Origin: Riptortus pedestris | Lineage: Eukaryota; Arthropoda; Insecta; Hemiptera; Alydidae | DNA length: 64,000 nt | NCBI GenBank assembly: GCA_019009955.1 | Contig: CM032233.1 | Coordinates: forward strand, 99,237,501 to 99,301,500 | Reading direction: 5' to 3' | In this document: in pieces, positions 23,188 through 34,594 of the stretch | How the letters are laid out: every line of letters begins with the position of its first letter | Numbering within the stretch: the first letter of the stretch is position 1 | Position numbers and translations under genes: made by a program | The notes under the pieces: generated by a model | Told to the model about the DNA's origin: nothing | Databases searched by the model: none | Seen by the model: only the letters and a program-made list of their open reading frames with translations

Positions 23188-23411
23188 GTCCACCCCTCAG
23201 GAGCTGTGTAATCTAAGTAGATTTCCCAAGTGATTTAAAGACACATAAAGAAGTCATGTGACATTGTACGTAATCTCTATTTATTCCTTAGTAACAACCT
23301 CCTACTATAAAACATACATGGCATTTAAGGACGTTATAAGAAATAGAATGATCTACATAAAGCCAGAATTTACATGCGTTTGAGTGGGAGTTTACTGAAG
23401 GCTTCCGTAGA
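23188..23411 (+). mobile_element. Decayed HLN 5' fragment
   Basis: GTCCACCCCTCAGGAGCTGT and TAGATTTCCCAAGTG, then GAGTGGGAGTTTACTGAAGG. It ends one base before a new 5' end, so head-to-tail. Confidence 0.6.
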
Positions 23412-23412
23412 A

Positions 23413-23537
23413 GTCCGTAACGCAGGGGCTGCGTAAACTAAGCAGATTTCCCTCGTGAAATTTTGCAATACATAAATCTACATAATGGTAACACTTAACA
23501 CCACCGTGAATATTAAGTGAATAAATACAAACGGCAT
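23413..23537 (+). mobile_element. HLN 5' fragment, L type
   Basis: GTCCGTAACGCAGGGGCTGC through CACCACCGTGAATATTAAG and AATACAAACGGC. It is then replaced by oppositely oriented HLN sequence. Confidence 0.8.
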
Positions 23538-23583
23538 TTTTTTAAATTTTCAGTCTTCAATAAGCTCCCACTTGTTTCTGTTT

Positions 23584-23689
23584 CAGGAAATCAGCTATTG
23601 AGATCGTACTCACGACGCGATTTTCGAAATTTTTCTTCAAATGTCCATATTCCTACTCAGGAGATGACGAAAATGAGGTCAGTTCAAAA

Positions 23690-23744
<55 letters not shown>

Positions 23745-23862
23745 AGTGTGTGTTTGTCTGTTAACGCTATAGCGGTCGCAATTTTTGTTTGTCGCGTTTC
23801 TCGAAACATTTCTTCAAATGCCTATCGGTCTAACCCAGGTGATGACGAAAATGAAGTCCGTT

Positions 23863-23918
<56 letters not shown>

Positions 23919-24866
23919 CTGTTACCGCGGTCGCAATTTTTATTTCCTCGTCACCAAACTCGATATTTAATCGTTTTATGTAAAACGAAAACTAGAAACA
24001 TGCAAGATCAAGTTCGTTAATGACTGAAATCAGACCAGTGGTAGAGAGGGGGGGGGGGAGAGTTAACGGGGGATTTTCGAAAATTCCAAATATCTCCGTT
24101 ACTCTACGTTGGAATTGAAATATTGTACAGAACTAATCTTATTAAAAATTACCTGTACTATAAATATTGTTATATACATTTATTCTCTATCTTGAATATT
24201 AACCGAGATATTTGCATTTGTCCAGTTTTCAGCCTTCAGCAAACCCCCACTTCTGCTCATGTTACATAAACAATACTCTGTTAAATAATCTCACCAGGGG
24301 AGGGAGAGGGGTTTAGAAGTAGAGAAAATTCGAAATATCTCCATCACTATACATCGGATCGAAATATTGTATGGAACCAATCTTATTGCAAATTAAATGT
24401 ACTATAAATATTATCACTCACGTTTATTTTCTACCTTGAATATTAACTGAAATATTTGAATTTTTCGGATCACCCACTCCTACTCATGCCATATTAATTA
24501 TAAGCTGTTATATCATGAACCACTTCATTTCAGGGTTAAATACCAAATATTGTTTTCATTGAACTTCAACTTTATGAGATATATGCAAATACGTTCAGTA
24601 ATAGTTTTCAATAAAATTAATATGTTATATTCTGATATATTTCCGTGATTGTTATTGTTTCCGGTGAGAGGTTGGAAGACCTGTTTGTTTATATTTCAGA
24701 CGCTTCCCGTCGAGAGTTTGTTAAAATTGACTGAATGATTTGTTATTACCGTTTGTATTTATTCACTTAATATTCACGGTGGTGTTGTGTTACCTTTATG
24801 AAGATTTATCTATTGTTAAGCTTCACGAGGGGAATCTTCTTAGTTAGCAGAGCACCTGGGTGATGG
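23584..24866 (-). mobile_element. Composite HLN with duplicated TA/3' block
   Basis: Reverse 3' block with (TA)n(TG)n (23692-23755) and GTTTGTCTGTTAACGC, then a second 3' block (23790-23860) with its own TA array (23865-23910), then core. At about 24287 a second core restarts, followed by the L module and a diverged 5' end near 24838-24866. It records at least two recombination or nested events. Confidence 0.75.
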
Positions 24867-25330
24867 GAGTTTGTTGAGAAGGGTAGACTGCGGTGGGTGA
24901 AATAATGGTGGGCGGCCAGGGGAATTATGGTAGACCACGGCTTGGTTAATGGGGCTGGAGAATGGAAGGTTAAGGCGGCACAAACGTGAGAGGGCCAGGT
25001 CCTTGAAGCCGTGAAGCGCCGAGCTGTGGGCCGAGTCTTGGGAGCGGGGAGCCGACTGTATGTGTGTATAGGGCATGTTCCACTAACACACTCTCCCCGC
25101 TGACATTGACCCTACCAAGGCTCTTCCTCTACGCCACTCCCATCTTCACCGCTCACCTTCCTCCAACACCAAGCCCCGGCATTTTATTTTTAGTCCCACC
25201 GGCTGCTCTGCTTTAAAGACCGGTTTCCGTTCATCTCGGCCCCAGTTTGCTGGGTAGGGAGCCTATTTAAATCTCCAGAAGCCTGGATTTAAACTGAAAT
25301 CAACTCATTTTTCAGACAGGGCCATACAAA
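24867..25330. other. GC-elevated island
   Basis: Noticeably GC-richer than the window average, with a 78-codon minus frame (24840-25076) lacking known motifs. The region near 25200-25270 has TATTTAAATCT and CCGG-rich patches. Candidate unique host sequence, function unknown. Confidence 0.35.
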
Positions 25331-26115
25331 GTCCGTCACGCAGTGGCTGCTTAAATAAGCAGATTTCCCTCTTGAAGATTAGTAATAGATAAACCTTCAT
25401 ACTGTTAACACAATACCACCGTGAATACTAAGTAAATTAATACAAACGGTAATAAGGAATTTTTCCCCTGCTGGCAGAAAGCGTCTCAAATGTAAACAAA
25501 CAGATTTGCCAACGGCTCACCAGAAAGAAAAACAATAACTGAAACATATCAGAATATAACATATTCATTTTATTGAAAACTATGCACTATACCTAGTGCT
25601 GTAATTTATAATGAATCATCAATAATGTTTATCTCAATCAATTAAAATGTAGTAGTCCAAGAATTTAAGACGGGGAGGTCACAAGAACGTATTTGCATCT
25701 ATCTCGTATAATAAAGGTCTCTGGAAAACAATATTTGGTGTTTAAGCTTCGAATAATGTGGTTTATTATATAACAGAGTATTGGTTATGTAACCTGAGTA
25801 GAAGTGGGGGTTTACTGAAGGCTGAAAAATGCAAATATCTCGGTTGATATTCAAGATAGAGAATAAATGTATATAAAAATATTTATTAACACTTTTAATT
25901 TGCAATCAAATTCATTCTGTACACTCTTTCGGTCCGACTTATAGTAACGGACATATATAGAATTTTCAAAATTCACCACCTCTAAACCTCCCCCTCTCTC
26001 TGATCCGATTTCAGGCGTTAACGGAAGTTGACCTTTCTTTTTGCATAAGACGCCTAGATATCGAGTTTGGCAAAGATTAAACAATAATTGCGACTGTTAG
26101 AGCGGTAACAGACAA

Positions 26116-26150
<35 letters not shown>

Positions 26151-26283
26151 CAGTTTTGAACGGACCTCATTTTTGTTATCTATGTACTAGGAAGCGATCG
26201 ATGGAAATTTGAAGAAAAATTACGAAAATTGCTTCATGAGTACGACCTCAATAGCTGATTGCCCTTAGGGGAAATCTGCTCAA
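25331..26283 (+). mobile_element. HLN copy, L type, complete
   Basis: Reference long copy, 953 bp. It has the 5' GTCCGTCACGCAGTGGCTGC, L module, core, C tract, TTAGAGCGGTAAC, TA array (26119-26145), 3' block and GATTGCCCTTAGGGGAAATC-TGCT. No reading frame of note. Confidence 0.9.
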
Positions 26284-26293
26284 AAGGGACTAA

Positions 26294-26390
26294 GTCCTTC
26301 ACGCTGGGGCCGCGTAAACTAAGATTTCCCACGCGCTGGTATAACCACGTGATCTAATCTTGCCACATATTCTCCATTTCTAAAAAATAT
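26294..26390 (+). mobile_element. HLN 5' fragment, V type
   Basis: GTCCTTCACGCTGGGGCCGC, TTTCCCACGCGCTGG and GTGATCTAATCTTGCCACAT. It sits 10 bp after the preceding 3' end, head-to-tail. Confidence 0.7.
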
Positions 26391-26392
26391 AT

Positions 26393-26985
26393 ACGCCACG
26401 CAGGGGCTGCGTTTACTAAGGAGATTTCCCAAGTGCGTCACGTACTTGCATTTATCTCAAAACGTAAAGGCTCAATGAAAACAATATTTGGTATTTAGGC
26501 TTCAAATATAGTCCTTCATAATATATCAGCTTCATGTTAATATGACATGAGCATGAATGGGGGGGGTTACTGATGGCCGAAAACTAAAATATGGATATCT
26601 CAGTGACTATTTAATTTAGAGAAAACGTGTATACAACAACACATATAGAATATTACATTTGCAATACGATAGACTGTATACAATTTTTTGATCCGACTCA
26701 TGATAACGAATTTTAAAAACTCAACTCCTCTACCCCCCTCCTCCGAGGTTCAACCGCTAAGGAACTCAATCTTTCTTTTTGCATAAAACGATTATATATG
26801 AAGTTTGGTAACGATAAGACAAAAATTGCGACCGCAAGAGCAGTAACGATAACAGACAAATATGTACATAAAATTTTGAACGGACCTCATTTTCGTCATT
26901 TACTAGGTAGGTTTGATGGACATTTTACGAAAATAGCTCGAAAATCTTTAAATTTCCAAATTTTTATCGGAAATCTACAAAAAGG
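26393..26985 (+). mobile_element. HLN copy, K type
   Basis: CGCCACGCAGGGGCTGCGTT and GAGATTTCCCAAGTG join directly to CTTGCATTTATCTCAAAACG. Core and 3' block follow, with no TA array and a decayed end near 26985. Confidence 0.75.
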
Positions 26986-27065
26986 CAATTAGGACGTGAT
27001 GCCAAGATGAAAACGTTTAAAACATTGGAACTCCCATAACTTCCGTGTAGCTTTTTGCCGACAAG

Positions 27066-27357
27066 CTGCGAAGTAGAATTGCTGCTGGCGAAGTGAAGTT
27101 TCTACAAAGGACTGCTGGGAAAACAAGACGAGACTGCATTAAGAACGTAAGAATATGAGAGGGACAACAAATAGATTCCGCCTATAATATGGCAGAGATA
27201 AGACAGCTGCGTTCGTTTGGGCATCTGTGTCGGGCGGATGGGAGTTGAGATCCCCTGAAAGCAATGGATTTGGACCCATGGCGATAAAAGGCCTAGGGGT
27301 CGCACAAGATTGTTATACCTCAAACAAATGGAGAGAAACATAGCTAAGACTCTCATT
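27066..27357 (+). pseudogene. LINE ORF2 C-terminal fragment, broken
   Basis: Translation gives AAGEVKFLQRTAGKTRRDCI and QLRSFGHLCRADG, the pattern known at the C-terminus of many non-LTR retrotransposon proteins (AGEMKFLRR..GKTRRDR...LRWFGHV.R). In-frame stops follow NVRI and ADGS, so it is a dead remnant. No RT domain or tail is visible and the clade is not assigned. Confidence 0.6.
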
Positions 27358-27622
27358 TAAGCTATAAAAATCTTTTCAGCAACAAAATAATGTAAAAGGA
27401 GAAGAGAAATCAATTCAACCCATTGATTTGCAGATGGTATTATATTGAGTTAAGGCCAGTAGTACAAATGTATAACAGAATACTGTAAATCCATACTGTC
27501 CTAAACCTTTCTAGATCAGTTTAAACTAAAAAAACAAAAAAAAATGGAATAAAACAAAAGCTTTAGCAGTAGAATAGAAAGAAATCAACGAAAATACTAA
27601 TTTAAAATTAAAATTGTAAAAA
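27358..27622. other. Unannotated spacer
   Basis: A-rich at 27525-27545; nothing else recognised. Confidence 0.4.
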
Positions 27623-28603
27623 GCCTCAATGTAGGGGCTGGGTAAAGTAAACAGATTTCCCAAGTGCTGCTATAACACTTCTGATCTCATATCACCACGT
27701 ATTCTCTATTTATATGTCCAAATCCGATGATTAGAAGAGAAGGGGGGCTACTGAAGGCAGAAAACAAGAAAGTACGAATAACTCGCATAATACTTGAGCT
27801 ACCAAAAAATGAATAGAATAACAATCGTAGAAAATCAAAACTTTAACAAGATTGGTTCTATAACATTTTATAGTCCGACTCATAATAGCAAAGATATTTT
27901 GAATTTTCTAATCCCACCCCCTCTCTTCAACACCACTATTCCAGGTTCGGCTTCAGCAAATAAGAAATATGATCTTTAGTGTTGACTGAAACAGCTAAAT
28001 ATCGAGCATGGTATAGATCAAATAAACATTTTCGAATAAAGAACAAATAATCTAAATTGATAGCGTCATCACATGACGTATTTGCATGTATCTAACAAAG
28101 TAAAAATTCAATGTAAAACCATATTTGGTATTTAACCATAGAATGAAGTGGTTCATGATATAAAGGCATATAGAAAACATGACATGAGTAAGAGTGGGGG
28201 TTTACTGATAGCCGATGCAAATATCACGATTAATAATCACGATAATGAAAAAACGTACTGAACAGCATTTGTAGAAAATTACATTTACAATAAGACTGAT
28301 TTTATACAAATGTTTGATCCGACGCATAATAACGGAGATATTAAGAATTTTCGAAATTTCAGCCATTAACGAGCTTGATCTTTAGTTTTACATAGAACGT
28401 TTATATATCGAGTTTGGTTACGATAATAAAATAAATTGGAACCACTAGAGGGTTAACACACACACACACACACAGAGTTTTTTACGGACCTCATCTTCGT
28501 TATCTCCTGAGTAGGATCGATAGACATTTGAGAAACATTTTCGTAAATCGCGTCATGAGTTCGACCTCAATAGCTGATTTTCCTTAAGGGAAATCCTCTA
28601 AAA
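27623..28603 (+). mobile_element. HLN composite, V type then K-like copy
   Basis: Diverged 5' end (CAATGTAGGGGCTGGGTAAA), V module (CACCACGTATTCTCTATTTA) and core to about 28040. A second L/K-like start follows (GACGTATTTGCATGTATCTA) with a core, (AC)n tract (28457-28473), 3' block and GATTTTCCTTAAGGGAAATC. The two units make a dimer. Confidence 0.7.
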
Positions 28604-28973
28604 TGTGTATACGTTTGTTACCAAGGAAGCACTGGAAAGAAGTTAGTATATATCATATTTATTGGGGGATAACTCTAGCTCCTGAGAATATTTAAACGAA
28701 AAAGAGAATATACTCAATTAGAAGCAACGGAGACCAACGTTGAAGTAATAAATAGCTTAGGTGAAAGTTTTAGTCAAATCAAAGGTGAGTGTTGGTAATT
28801 GGGAATATCCAAAGGCCCAACGATTTCGGCACAATACATCTGGCAAAATTTGGCAAAACGGGAAAGGAAGGTATTTTTGAAGAAAAACAGTAACCTACCC
28901 CCCCAATTTAAACCTAATAATTGAAATCACTTACTTAAAACATATATTCGTTGTCAGAGGGTCAGAGAATAAC
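28604..28973. other. Unannotated spacer before GA array
   Basis: Nothing recognised. Confidence 0.4.
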
Positions 28974-29267
<294 letters not shown>

Positions 29268-29498
29268 AGAGAGTGGGGGAGATGTAACAACCCCAAAGAA
29301 GGGACAAACATGAAGAGCGCCTATCGATTCGGGAGTCACTAATGCTCTCCTCAGTCCAGCATTAATAAGTCAGAACTGTCACTCGGCACCCTAATTCCAG
29401 GGGCTACTGCAACAATACTTTCCTACCGTATTTTATCCGTTTTCAAATCCATTTCCATACATAGGCAATTTATTACCATATTATAAATTATCATTGAT

Positions 29499-29545
29499 TA
29501 GTATAACCTCAAAAGCTGATTTCCATTATGGGAAATCTGCTAAAA
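29499..29545 (+). mobile_element. HLN solo 3' end
   Basis: AGTATAACCTCAAAAGCTGA followed by GATTTCCATTATGGGAAATC-TGCTAAAA. Only the last tens of bases of a copy remain. Confidence 0.7.
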
Positions 29546-29578
29546 GCGATCGTAGGATGGGGGGGGGGGTAGGAGAGA

Positions 29579-29729
29579 AAAAAAATTAATGAAAGAATTG
29601 TTTTTAAAAGACAAATTGCCGAAGGTATTCACTAACTGGAAGAAATGAAATATGTAAAAATGATATTGATATTGGAGTGATTTTCGAAACATTTCCTCAA
29701 ATGTCCATAGATGGTGAAAATGAGAACAA
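29579..29729. repeat. Segment shared with 40793-40945, copy 1
   Basis: Begins AAAAAAATTAATGAAAGAAT, shares AAAAGACAAATT and ends in a reverse HLN 3' block (TTTCCTCAAATGTCCATAGA). The same order occurs beside the other GA array. Confidence 0.75.
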
Positions 29730-30245
29730 GTCCGTCACGCAGGGGCTGCGTAAACTAAGCAGATTTCCCACTTGAAGTTTTACAATAGAGAAATTTCAGA
29801 ATAGAGAGTCAAACAGTTACGGGAACGGCCCGAACTAGCCCGACGGAGCCGGACCCCTCTTGACGGAAACTCACGACTAGACCCGAAGTTAGCCGATCTT
29901 ATCTCAGAAGCTGAAAACAGAAAAATGCAAATATCTCGGTTAATATTCAAGATACAGAATAAATGTATATAACATTATTTATAGTAAATGTAATTTGCAA
30001 TAATATTGAGCTATATAATTTTTCGATCCGACGAATAGTATAGTAACGGAGATATTTCGAATTTTAAAAAATCCTCCCCTCTAAACCCCCCCCCTCCCAC
30101 TGGTCCGATTTCAGCCATTAACGAACTTGATCTTTATTTTTGCATAAAACGTTTAAATATCCAGTTTGGTAACGATCAAACGAAAATTGCGACCGCTAGA
30201 GCGTTAACAGACAAATATATATCTATATATATATATATATATATC

Positions 30246-30278
<33 letters not shown>

Positions 30279-30400
30279 GAACGGACCCCATTTTCGTCAT
30301 CTCCTGGGTATGATTGATGGACATTTGAAGAATCTTTTCGAAACTAGCGTCATGAGTACGACCTCAATAGCTGATTTCCCTTAAGGGAAATCTGCTAAAA
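29730..30400 (+). mobile_element. HLN copy, S type, complete
   Basis: 671 bp with perfect 5' GTCCGTCACGCAGGGGCTGC and perfect 3' GATTTCCCTTAAGGGAAATC-TGCTAAAA. It has the S module, C tract, CGACCGCTAGAGCG and a TA array interrupted by ATCTATA (30217-30273). It is among the best preserved copies and therefore probably recent. Confidence 0.9.
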
Positions 30401-30527
30401 CCAAATTCTATAATGACAAATTTTATTTTTTTTTAAAAAAAAGAGAAAAGGTCATGTGTATAGATTTTAAGTAAGTCTATTCATTAGTTTTAATATTTGT
30501 GATATATAAAACAGCTTTATAACAGGT

Positions 30528-30528
<1 letters not shown>

Positions 30529-30580
<52 letters not shown>

Positions 30581-30680
30581 ATATATATAGATAGAGACAG
30601 AGAGAGAGAGAGAGAGACAGAGACAGAGAGAGACAGACAGATAGATGGACAGACAGAGGGAGAGAGAGAAAAGAGAGAGA
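30529..30680. repeat. (TA)n / (GA,GACA)n compound microsatellite
   Basis: TA array (30529-30590) passing into GAGA, GACA and GATA units to about 30680. A 69-codon frame over it is an artefact. Confidence 0.85.
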
Positions 30681-32268
30681 TTCTGAAAATATTAAAGAAC
30701 GTTATAAGAAATAAACAAATAAAAACATATATTTAAATCACCACTAATTGTTGTGTATTTATAGCCAACGTAAAAGTAAATCGGATAAATAAAATAAAAA
30801 CTGTTTAACATCTTTAGCACGTGCGAAAAAAAGTCCTTGAGCATAACACCAATAAAATTAATACAACTAAGTTTAAAATTACTAATAAAAATTTCACATC
30901 TAATTAACTATCTAAAATGGAAAAACATTCCTTATTAATGCCAAAAAAAGATGAGAAAATAAGCTTATAATTGAACAATAGCACCCAAGGACGTAGCGAG
31001 TCAAGCGGGGTAAAGGCCAACTACAAATCTCTTCTCTTTTTAGCTAGGAAGTTAGACCAATACAAAGAACTCCACTCTTTGTCTAATAACCAAGTAGAAA
31101 TAGAAGTAAAGAGAAAACTAAAAAATGAAATGGCTGTAGTAAAAAAAAAAAAAAAAGCTTCAGTGGAATTCATTGAAACCTGGCAACGTGTCAGGGAACG
31201 AAGTTCAACTATTTTCCAATAATACCTTCTGGAACACAGAAGGCAGACATTTGAAAAACTAGACATTTGGCCTTACAAGTAATTTTTTTTTGTGCTATTC
31301 CTTTAAAGCTACTGAAAAAAATGTAACAACTTCCTCTTTTTTTTTATTAGAGTAAAATATCTATTATTGTTCACTAACATTGCAATATAAGAGCATTTCA
31401 CATAATTTCGATAATTTAATATTGAGATCCATCGTATTTTAAAACAGTTATTCAATTATCGCTCAATGTTTAATATTATTATAAGCTTATAAGCGTTAAG
31501 TAGATTTATCCTACCTTCAGATGTAAGAAAAATAAATATTTTTATCTCATGGAATTATATCACCAAGCTCAAAGTGTGGAAACAATTATGGCTCTGTTAA
31601 TAAGTAACGCATCAATTTCAGATGTTCTTATATAATCTACTTCTTGTTTTGGTCTAGTGTGTTAAATCATTATCTCCTCGGAAGTAATTCAAGTGCTCAA
31701 CAATTGGAGGGGGAAAAAATCTTCTTTCTGGCCTGAAACGAAAGTTTCTCTAACTTTTATTTGTTGAATTATCCTTCTTTAGTGCTATACAAAATGTCAG
31801 ATCATTTGCACGATATTTGGCTATTGTTAACTATAATTGTAGACCTAAATAAAGCAAAAAGTAATCTTAAAGTGACTTCATATAGAATTGCTTTTGGTTT
31901 AACACTTTGTATCAAATTTACACACCAACTACGGTGCTCACTTCCACATAACACAAGAGCTTACTTTCTTTGGATCAAGTCATCTGAGTAATACAGCCTT
32001 TGACGGAATAGAGGAATGACCATTGATACAAATGTCTGCAATACTAGTATAATATCCAATACCAGTTTTTGGTAGATGCTGTCCGAATTACGTCCTAAGG
32101 CTTTGCAAGAGTGTGAAGCTGGGACTCTAGGTTTGATCGATAGTGGATGACGCATAGGGAATGAGGCCTTCAGCAACCTGTTAAGTGTTAGAAATAAAAA
32201 ATGAATAAAGATGCTCAATTCATTGAAAACCCCATCAGTTTAAAATGATATTCTTTTTTCATTGCTCT
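30681..32268. other. Long unannotated AT-rich stretch
   Basis: Frames at 30971-31222 (+, with an 84-residue Lys-rich product) and 31761-31991 (+) show no domain I know. No repeat termini, no tRNA. Possibly old unique or intronic DNA. Confidence 0.35.
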
Positions 32269-32594
32269 TTCGGCAGATTTCCCTCAAGGGAAGTCAGCTG
32301 CTCATGTTAATTCATGACGTGATTTCCGAAGCATTTCTTCATAAGTCCATCGAAATGTTATACACACAATTTTATATTACTCTAGCGGTCGCATTTTTGT
32401 TTGACCGTTACCAAACTTGATATTTAAACGTTTGGTGTAAAACTGAAGACCAAGCTCGTTAATTATTGAAATCAAGCAAGAGGAAGGTGGGTTCGGGGGT
32501 TTAGAGGAGGGAAAAGTAGAAAACTGGAAATGTCTCCGTTATAATTAGACTGATGGAAAACGAATATATAATCACTATAATCGTCTTGCAAATT
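32269..32594 (-). mobile_element. Old HLN, 3' part (interrupted)
   Basis: CGGCAGATTTCCCTCAAGGG, 3' block, CTCTAGCGGTCGCATTTTTG and core up to GTCTTGCAAATT, where a retroposon is inserted. It continues at 32908. Confidence 0.7.
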
Positions 32595-32907
32595 TTTTAT
32601 TTTATTTATTTGGTTTATGCCCCACATCGATGGTGATTGGCAAGATCTCTGTTTAGGGGGTAGTTAGAATAATATATTTATTCCTTCATGTACACCTTCG
32701 TAGCACTTTATTTATATAGTATGGGAAATATTCCTTAAATATCTGAGTATTTCTCATATCCGTACGTTGTCTAAAGGAATATAATAAAAGTTATCCCTTG
32801 TAAATCTTTTTAAGTATGCTGTAGACCTATTCTATTTTATACTATATGTATTTGTAAATGTTCATAAGTTTTAGAAATGTTACTATTTGAGGAATATATT
32901 GGCTGCT
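32595..32907 (-). mobile_element. LINE-type 3' end retroposon with 12-bp TSD
   Basis: 313-bp insertion flanked by GTCTTGCAAATT at 32583-32594 and 32908-32919. On the minus strand it ends in AAATAAATAAAATAAAA, i.e. a 5'-truncated non-LTR element or SINE with an A-rich tail. It carries CACCATCGATGTGGGGCAT near the tail. Family not identified. Confidence 0.7.
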
Positions 32908-33173
32908 GTCTTGCAAATTTAATTTCCTAAACATTTTGCTTTATAAACTTTTTTTCTATTCCAATTATTAACCGAAATATTTGATTTTTTTTAATGTTCC
33001 GACTTAAGTAAACCCCCGCTTTTAGGCATCTCACGTTAATAATACACCAATATACCATGGAGCGTCTTATTTCAAGCATATATGCCAAATATTGTTTTCA
33101 ATGGACACCTCGTTGAGTGATGACGCTATCAATTATGATTTTACGTTCCTTACTCGAAAATGTTTATCTATGT
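32908..33173 (-). mobile_element. Old HLN, continuation of core
   Basis: Resumes the interrupted copy: GCAAATTTAATTTCC, ATTATTAACCGAAATATTTG, AAACCCCCGCTTTTAG, AAATATTGTTTTCAATGGAC. It runs to the SINE target at 33174. Confidence 0.65.
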
Positions 33174-33182
33174 ACACAATAC

Positions 33183-33383
33183 AGGGACTCAGGTTGGCGG
33201 TGTGAGCTAAGGCGTGGGTCTTAATCTCATATGGCAAACCTAGAGTGGCGGGTTCGATACCCACCTTGGGCAGTAGAAATGCATTTAGTGACGGACTCAT
33301 TAAATAAATTCCTTAGTCCCACCCTGGCTAGAAAAGCCAATTAGCCAAAGTAGCATAAAGTGGACGTAAATAAAATAAAACAA
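33183..33383 (+). mobile_element. tRNA-derived SINE, full length, 9-bp TSD
   Basis: A tRNA-like head (GTGAGCTAAGGCGTGGGTCT as an A-box region, GGGTTCGATACCC as a B box) suggests RNA polymerase III transcription. The body has CCTTAGTCCCACCCTGGCTA and the tail is AAATAAAATAAAA. Flanked by ACACAATAC at 33174-33182 and 33384-33392. It sits in an old HLN dimer. Confidence 0.8.
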
Positions 33384-33640
33384 ACACAATACTCAATATT
33401 TAACTATTTCAAGACCATATACGTTAGTGGCTGAAATCGGACCAGGATTAGGGGTGGGGGAGGGAAGGAATTTGAAGATTCAAAATATCTCCGTTATTAG
33501 ATGATTAAAAAATATTAAAGTACCAAAAACATTTATTTATTTTTTTTACACTTATTGCTTTATAAACTTTTTCCCTATCTCGAATATTAACCGTGGTATT
33601 TGCAACTTTTAATTTTCAGCCCCCAATTGTCTGATTTTTC
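33384..33640 (-). mobile_element. Old HLN, second core unit of a dimer
   Basis: GGCTGAAATCGGACCAGGAT, G-rich tract, CAAAATATCTCCGTTATTAG, CTCGAATATTAACCGTGG. It follows the first core (32908-33173) in the same orientation without a 3' terminus between them. Confidence 0.6.
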
Positions 33641-34147
33641 CTTTAAGTAATTCAGTCACTAAAATCTCATTTCCTGCATACACTTAGTTTCTGTTTACAT
33701 TGATTTCTTAGTATGAAATAAAATTGTAGAGCTCACTATAAATAAACTAATTTATTGCTGCATGAGTCTTATTACTTAACTAAATTTACCTTCTCGTCGT
33801 TATTTCTTGAAGTATAAATTCCACGAAAAGAGGATATCGAAAGGTGGGTTATAAGGGGCCTCCTTAATCAATGCTCTTATTACTACAATCATGAGGGACT
33901 AGAGGAATTGAGAAAAGAATTTCAGATCTAAGGTTAAGATACCACACACACCATATGTGTGGGGTGCCCTCTCACATAAAGCCATATGTGGCAGATCCTG
34001 TCCTTTCAAACACTGGTGTCTCAGCCAACCCTTTGCCAATCCGTAGATGTTATAAATGATGTACATTAAAATTATATGTGTGTGTGTGTGAACAATTTTC
34101 TTTGCTGTTACCTCATAAGCTGACAAGAACACTCAATAAATATAAAT
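33641..34147. other. Unannotated spacer with (GT)n
   Basis: Short (GT)n at 34076-34090; a 77-codon minus frame without motif. Nothing else seen. Confidence 0.4.
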
Positions 34148-34361
34148 CAAAGATCAAAATATCTTCGTTATATAAGTAGGATCAAAAAATGTTATATAGC
34201 CTATCCTGTTGTAAATTATTTTTTTTGTTTTCGCCCTTCAAAAACAACAACGTCTGCTCATCACACGTTGACGATAAGCCAATATATCATGAAAAGTCTT
34301 ATGTAAACGCCAAATATTGTTTTTAACGAAGAATTTACATTATAGAATTAAAACTTAATTT
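34148..34361 (-). mobile_element. Old HLN core, first unit of a dimer
   Basis: GATCAAAATATCTTCGTTAT, GGATCAAAAAATGTTATATA, AACGCCAAATATTGTTTTTA keep the reverse core order. It ends at the next SINE. Confidence 0.55.
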
Positions 34362-34594
34362 GATCAGGTTGGCCATGCGAGTTAATGCGTTGACCTTTAT
34401 CTCACATGGTAAACCTAGAGTGGCGAGTTCAACCCGCCTGGGCAAAGGAAATTATTTAGTGACGAAATTCATTAAATAACTTCCTAAAATCCCACCCTGG
34501 CTAGAAAAGGGTGGTAACCTGTAGATAACCCGTCCCGATTAGCCTAAGTTGGAAAAAGTGGACGTTAATAAATAATAATAATAATAATTTTATC
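34362..34594 (+). mobile_element. tRNA-derived SINE, (AAT)n tail
   Basis: Head GGTTGGCCATGCGAGTTAAT, degraded B box (GAGTTCAACCC), body GTAACCTGTAGATAACCCG, tail (AAT)n. Flanks TAATTTGATCA and TAATTTTATCA are a likely imperfect duplication. Confidence 0.8.

Noticed and set aside
23517..24020. 167-codon frame, the longest mostly non-GA frame
   Set aside because: It spans duplicated HLN 3' blocks and two TA arrays in antisense; no conserved protein across copies.
33183..33270. A functional tRNA gene at the SINE head
   Set aside because: The head is embedded in a repeated unit with a body and A-rich tail and lacks a proper acceptor stem; it is a SINE promoter region.
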